Source: SFJ001 sp045118955
Lineage (GTDB): Bacteria > Bacillota > Clostridia > Oscillospirales > Ruminococcaceae
DNA length: 16,292 nucleotides
Assembly (NCBI GenBank): GCA_045118955.1
Contig: JBGVKB010000055.1
Location: 1 to 16,292, forward strand
Reading direction: 5' to 3'
Each line of letters opens with the position of its first letter. Positions within the stretch are counted from its first letter, which is position 1. The notes below the pieces were generated by a model that saw only the letters and a program-made list of their open reading frames with translations, did not search any database and was not told the DNA's origin. This document shows positions 13,572 through 16,292 of this stretch, piece after piece. A program made the position numbers and the translations under genes.

Positions 13572-14363
13572 TCAGCAGGCGCGCAGACTGTTCAGACAGC
13601 GCATCACATGGGGCTCCTCAAGCTGGCACTCGTCCAGCAGCATGGCGCACAGGCACAGCTCTCGTGCCAATCGTTGGCAGAACTCCTCGCTCCGCTCCGG
13701 CTCCCCCAGCGACTGCTCCAGCCGGCTGCGGGCGGCATCGCTCAGACACACGCCCTGCCGCTCCAACAGCTCCTCCAGCCGGCGGAGGGTCTGCACCCGT
13801 CCGTTGGCGTCCATCTGCACCGGGATCAGGTGGGTGAGCTGCCGCAGGTGGAACAGCAGCGGGGTGCTGTCCTCCAGCGGAGCGGTGAGGATCCACAAAA
13901 TTTGGGGCTGGTCGGCGATGTACTCCGCCACTGCCCGGATGTACTCGGGGCTTGCGGGCGGCAGGAAGGGGGATGCGCCCTCCTCCCCGGCCTCCTCATC
14001 GCAGCTCTCCAGCTCCAGCACCAGAATGCCCTGCCAGCGGTTCTGGAACTGCTCCGCCGCCGCGCGGCGCAGCGTCTGATCCAGCGTCCGCAGGCCGTAC
14101 TGGTTCTGAAAGCTCAGCCGGTGGGTCATCCGGGCGGAGCTGTTGGGGATGCGGCCGCTGCCGGACAGGCGGCGGGCCAAATCGGCGGTCAGGTCGCTCA
14201 GGTCAGGCTCGCACCCCTCCCAGCCCGCGTACAGCACGGGAAGGGTCACCCCATCAAAGGCGGCGGTCTTCTCCGCCAGCCGTACCACGTGCCCCGCCAG
14301 CGACCGGGCCGGCCCCTTGCAGGTGACGAGGCACTGCCGGTACAATTCCATATTCTTTGCCAT
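13572..14363 (-). CDS. Unrecognised protein, possible degenerate AAA+ partner of the VirD4-like ATPase
   Basis: A 263-aa soluble protein I do not recognise. It has no signal peptide or membrane helix. WQGILVLELES (110-120) looks like a Walker B strand (hydrophobics then acidic residues), and ILWILTAPLED (155-165) like a sensor-1 strand. The C-terminal region from about 190 is helical, with the character of a AAA+ lid. No Walker A is visible in the N-terminal part, so ATP binding is doubtful. It may be a regulatory or adaptor protein with a AAA-like fold. It starts at an ATG with an excellent AAGGAGG site. It is the first gene of an operon with the VirD4-like ATPase, 28 bases upstream of it. 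The function is unknown; only the pairing suggests joint work. Confidence 0.7.
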   Translation of the reverse strand: MAKNMELYRQCLVTCKGPARSLAGHVVRLAEKTAAFDGVTLPVLYAGWEGCEPDLSDLTADLARRLSGSGRIPNSSARMTHRLSFQNQYGLRTLDQTLRRAAAEQFQNRWQGILVLELESCDEEAGEEGASPFLPPASPEYIRAVAEYIADQPQILWILTAPLEDSTPLLFHLRQLTHLIPVQMDANGRVQTLRRLEELLERQGVCLSDAARSRLEQSLGEPERSEEFCQRLARELCLCAMLLDECQLEEPHVMRCLNSLRAC

Positions 14364-14708
14364 GGGGCACCTCCTTGTGTTCGCTCTCGTTCTCAGGCTG
14401 CCCGGCCTTCGCCGGGCGGTTCAGATACTGGGGATGACGCCGCGTTGCGCCCCCGTTCGGCCGGCCGTGCCTCCCGGCAGCGGACCCGCCATCCCCCACC
14501 CCTTGGTTTACCCGGGGGGTGCCCGGGTGATTTTCCTCCCTGCTCGCATTTGTACATCCCTCCTTCCGGTTAAGGGGTGTTCTGCGGCGGGCGGTGCCTT
14601 TCCGGTGCAATGGTCCGGCATCTCCGCGCAGCCGTTCGGTCGGCGTACGCCTTTGCGCACACCTTGACTCGCTGTGCCCGCGGAATTGTCGGTCGGCTTT
14701 CTCTTGTG
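14364..14708 (-). other. Leader/intergenic region upstream of the VirD4-like operon
   Basis: About 345 bp between the serS terminator and the unrecognised gene. I see no convincing sigma-A promoter on the minus strand. It holds a strong Shine-Dalgarno sequence (AAGGAGG, 14559-14565), placed 9 bases before an ATG that opens a 13-codon ORF, a hairpin over its stop codon, and a G/C hairpin (GCCCGGC/GCCGGGC, about 14399-14416) near the gene start. It is very GC-rich and could be a long regulatory leader or the remains of a lost gene. Confidence 0.5.
14508..14549 (-). CDS. Possible 13-aa leader peptide
   Basis: ATG (14547-14549) follows AAGGAGG with a 9-base spacer and opens MRAGRKITRAPPG then TAA. 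The stop codon overlaps the hairpin ACCCGG/CCGGGT (14510-14515 with 14523-14528). A short basic peptide ending at a hairpin could act in translational or transcriptional attenuation of the downstream operon. It is not supported by homology; it could be chance in GC-rich DNA. Confidence 0.3.
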   Translation of the reverse strand: MRAGRKITRAPPG

Positions 14709-14749
14709 CAAAAAACAAAAACTCCGATGGTCGCAAGACCACCGGAGTT
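14709..14749 (-). terminator. Intrinsic terminator after serS
   Basis: On the minus strand a 13-position stem with one mismatch (14737-14749 with 14720-14732) and a 4-base loop is followed by TTTTTGTTTTTT. It lies about 30 bases after the serS stop. Confidence 0.92.
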
Positions 14750-14780
14750 TCGTTAATTATAACGTTATTTCGTTATTTAA

Positions 14781-16100
14781 TTACTTCTTGGGGACCAGAA
14801 CTTCCTTGCCGCCCATGTAAGGACGCAGCACCTCGGGGATGGACACGGTGCCGTCCTCATGCAGGTTGTTCTCCAGGAAGGCGATCAGCATACGGGGAGG
14901 AGCCACGCAGGTGTTGTTCAGGGTGTGAGCCAGATAGTTCTTGCCATCGGCGCCCTTGATGCGGATGCGCAGGCGGCGGGCCTGAGCGTCGCCCAGGTTG
15001 GAGCAGCTGCACACCTCGAAGAACTTCTGCTGACGGGGGCTCCAGGCCTCGATGTCGCAGCTCTTGACCTTCAGGTCGGCCAGATCGCCGGAGCAGCACT
15101 CCAGCTGACGGACGGGGATGTCCAGGCTGCGGAACAGCTCGACGCTGTTCTGCCACAGCTTCTCGTACCAGAACATGCTGTCCTCGGGCTTGCAGACCAC
15201 GATCATCTCCTGCTTCTCGAACTGGTGGATGCGGTAGACGCCGCGCTCCTCGATGCCGTGGGAGCCCTTCTCCTTGCGGAAGCAGGGGGAGTAGGAGGTG
15301 AGGGTCTGGGGCAGCTGATCCTCGGTGAGGATCTGGTCGATGTAGCGGCCGATCATGGAATGCTCGGAGGTGCCGATCAGGTAGAGATCCTCGCCCTCGA
15401 TCTTGTACATCATGGCCTCCATATCGGTCTGGGACATGACGCCCTCCACCACATTGCCGTGGATCATGTAGGGGGGGATGCAGTAGGTGAAGCCCTTGTC
15501 GATCATGAAGTCACGGGCGTAGTTCAGCACGGCGGAGTGCAGGCGGGCAATGTCGCCCAGCAGGTAGTAGAAGCCGGCGCCGGACACACGGCCGGCGGCA
15601 TCCATATCCACGCCGTCAAAGGTCTCCATGATAGCGGTGTGGTAGGGGACCTCGAAATCGGGGGTGGTGGGCTCGCCGAAGCGCTCCACCTCCACGTTGA
15701 ACTCGTCGCTCTCGCCGATGGGCACGGAGGGGTCGATGATGTTGGGGATGACCATCATGATCTTGCGGATCTCGGCGGCCAGCTCGTCCTCCAGCTTCTC
15801 CAGCTCCTCACGGCGGTCATCGTTGGCCTTGACGGCGGCCATATTGGCGTCGATCTGGGCCTGAATGGCCTCCCTCTCCTCGCCCTCGGCCTTCTTCAGC
15901 TTGCCGAACAGGGGGCCGTTGGCCTTGGACAGAGCATTGCGGGAGGCGCGGAGGTTGTTGGCCTCGGTCATGGCGTCGCGGTTCTGGCGGTCCAGCTCGA
16001 TGACCCTGTCCACCAGGGGGAGCTTCTCATCCTGGAATTTCTTGCGGATGTTTTCCTTGACGATTTCGGGGTTTTCCCGGACAAATTTGATGTCTAGCAT
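14781..16100 (-). CDS. serS: Seryl-tRNA synthetase
   Basis: A class II aminoacyl-tRNA synthetase that charges tRNA(Ser) and is also needed for selenocysteine tRNA where that is used. At 439 aa it has the usual length. The N-terminal region 35-112 is the charged, heptad-rich coiled-coil arm that grips the long variable arm of tRNA(Ser). The catalytic domain shows TSE (244-246, serine recognition), motif 2 FRKEKGSHGIEERGVYR (274-290) with IHQFE after it, and motif 3 APPRMLIAFLENN (400-412) ending in the PEVLRPYMGG tail. The motif 3 wording (NNTCVAPPR) is the version common in gut Bacillota. The ribosome binding site is GAAGGTG. No T-box motif is visible in the leader that lies inside the window. 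A parS-like site and a small ORF lie upstream. Confidence 0.97.
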   Translation of the reverse strand: MLDIKFVRENPEIVKENIRKKFQDEKLPLVDRVIELDRQNRDAMTEANNLRASRNALSKANGPLFGKLKKAEGEEREAIQAQIDANMAAVKANDDRREELEKLEDELAAEIRKIMMVIPNIIDPSVPIGESDEFNVEVERFGEPTTPDFEVPYHTAIMETFDGVDMDAAGRVSGAGFYYLLGDIARLHSAVLNYARDFMIDKGFTYCIPPYMIHGNVVEGVMSQTDMEAMMYKIEGEDLYLIGTSEHSMIGRYIDQILTEDQLPQTLTSYSPCFRKEKGSHGIEERGVYRIHQFEKQEMIVVCKPEDSMFWYEKLWQNSVELFRSLDIPVRQLECCSGDLADLKVKSCDIEAWSPRQQKFFEVCSCSNLGDAQARRLRIRIKGADGKNYLAHTLNNTCVAPPRMLIAFLENNLHEDGTVSIPEVLRPYMGGKEVLVPKK

Positions 16101-16112
16101 AGTAAATCACCT

Positions 16113-16235
16113 TCAAATGATAATTTTATGGAGTAGGGGCCGGGTTTCCCGGCCCGATTGGAGATGTTTCACGTGAAACGTCGTCAGAGCAAACTTCATA
16201 TCATTCGCTTCCACGTTCCGTGAAAGCTCATTCAT
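16113..16235 (-). CDS. Possible 40-aa small ORF upstream of serS, spanning parS
   Basis: ATG at 16233-16235 is preceded by AGGAGGAGC at good spacing. It opens a 40-codon frame (MNELSRNVEANDMK...) that ends 12 bases before the serS start. The parS-like palindrome is translated within it as FHVKH. The frame has the strongest ribosome binding site in this stretch and could be a leader peptide of serS or a small protein. It shows no recognisable domain and few serine codons, so serine-specific attenuation is not evident. Confidence 0.35.
   Translation of the reverse strand: MNELSRNVEANDMKFALTTFHVKHLQSGRETRPLLHKIII
16137..16155. repeat. Perfect hairpin between parS and serS
   Basis: GGGCCGGG (16137-16144) and CCCGGCCC (16148-16155) form an 8-bp G/C stem with a 3-base loop. 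There is no adjacent U-tract on either strand, so a simple terminator is unlikely. It lies in the leader of serS, about 37 bases before the start codon. Confidence 0.6.
16165..16180. promoter_or_regulatory. parS-like centromere site
   Basis: TGTTTCACGTGAAACG differs from the bacterial parS consensus TGTTTCACGTGAAACA at only the last base. The inner 14 bases are a perfect palindrome. ParB (Spo0J) binds such sites, loads as a CTP-dependent clamp and directs origin segregation with ParA (Soj) and SMC. parS sites cluster close to the origin in most bacteria. parA and parB are not in the window. Confidence 0.85.
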
Positions 16236-16292
16236 TTCGTTGCTCCTCCTCTCCCCACGAAACCCGCTGTCGCTGGGCTTTCGCGGGGGCCC
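16236..16292. other. Window edge upstream of the small ORF
   Basis: No gene is visible. An imperfect hairpin CGAAA-CCC/GGG-TTTCG lies at 16258-16283. It may be part of the serS leader, whose promoter must lie beyond the window because no good minus-strand -35/-10 pair is seen here. Confidence 0.35.

Noticed and set aside
12128..14363. A remnant of an integrative conjugative element
   Set aside because: Only the VirD4-like gene points to transfer. No relaxase, integrase, VirB4-type gene or flanking repeat was found, so the claim is not supported within this window.
14254..14742. A 162-codon minus-strand frame upstream of and overlapping the unrecognised gene
   Set aside because: It begins inside the serS terminator, overlaps the well-supported gene in another frame, and has Arg/Gly/Pro-rich shadow composition without a ribosome binding site.
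14859..16097. A 412-codon plus-strand frame opposite serS
   Set aside because: It mirrors serS codon by codon and has a low-complexity Val/Leu/Gly/His content.
16137..16155. The perfect G/C hairpin as an intrinsic terminator
   Set aside because: Neither strand has a U-tract after the stem.
16101..16292. A T-box riboswitch controlling serS
   Set aside because: No AGGGTGG-type T-box sequence or terminator/antiterminator pair is visible between the small ORF and serS. A leader beyond the window edge cannot be judged.

Overview
The window looks like chromosomal DNA from a high-GC member of the Bacillota, most likely a gut Oscillospiraceae relative (Faecalibacterium/Gemmiger/Subdoligranulum type). 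This is inferred from the darA-holB-ricT cluster, sigma-A-type promoters with 17-bp spacers, AGGAGG ribosome binding sites, G+C-rich codons, and the family types of SerRS and the ABC exporter. The genus cannot be fixed from sequence reading alone.

Layout, left to right. (1) gluQ (+) converges on a copper module (-): a Cu(I) P-type ATPase whose C-terminus is a complete CopZ-like domain, followed by a CsoR repressor. The copA promoter carries a perfect G/C-tract palindrome suited to CsoR, so sensor, pump, chaperone and operator lie in about 3 kb. (2) A small secreted, wall- or membrane-anchored protein (-) has its own promoter and a 5' leader hairpin. (3) The housekeeping block darA-holB-ricT (-) has the same order as in Bacillus subtilis but lacks tmk, yaaR and yabA. 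(4) A rhomboid-fold membrane protein (-) lacks the recognisable protease active site. (5) A 500-bp divergent intergenic region is AT-rich for this genome and holds two strong divergent promoters, a cluster of DnaA-box-like 9-mers and an attenuator-like hairpin. (6) Two overlapping ABC half-transporters of 584 aa each (+) form a heterodimeric exporter. (7) A two-gene operon (-) encodes a soluble VirD4/TraG-like ATPase without membrane anchors and an unrecognised partner that may be a degenerate AAA+ protein. (8) serS (-) is preceded by a near-consensus parS site inside a small ORF.

The parS site, the DnaA-box cluster and the presence of serS and darA-holB-ricT (all origin-proximal in B. subtilis) suggest that the window lies near the chromosome origin, although dnaA itself is not present. 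The least explained parts are the VirD4-like/AAA-like pair and its leader, and a strong ribosome binding site inside copA positioned to release free CopZ from the same message.
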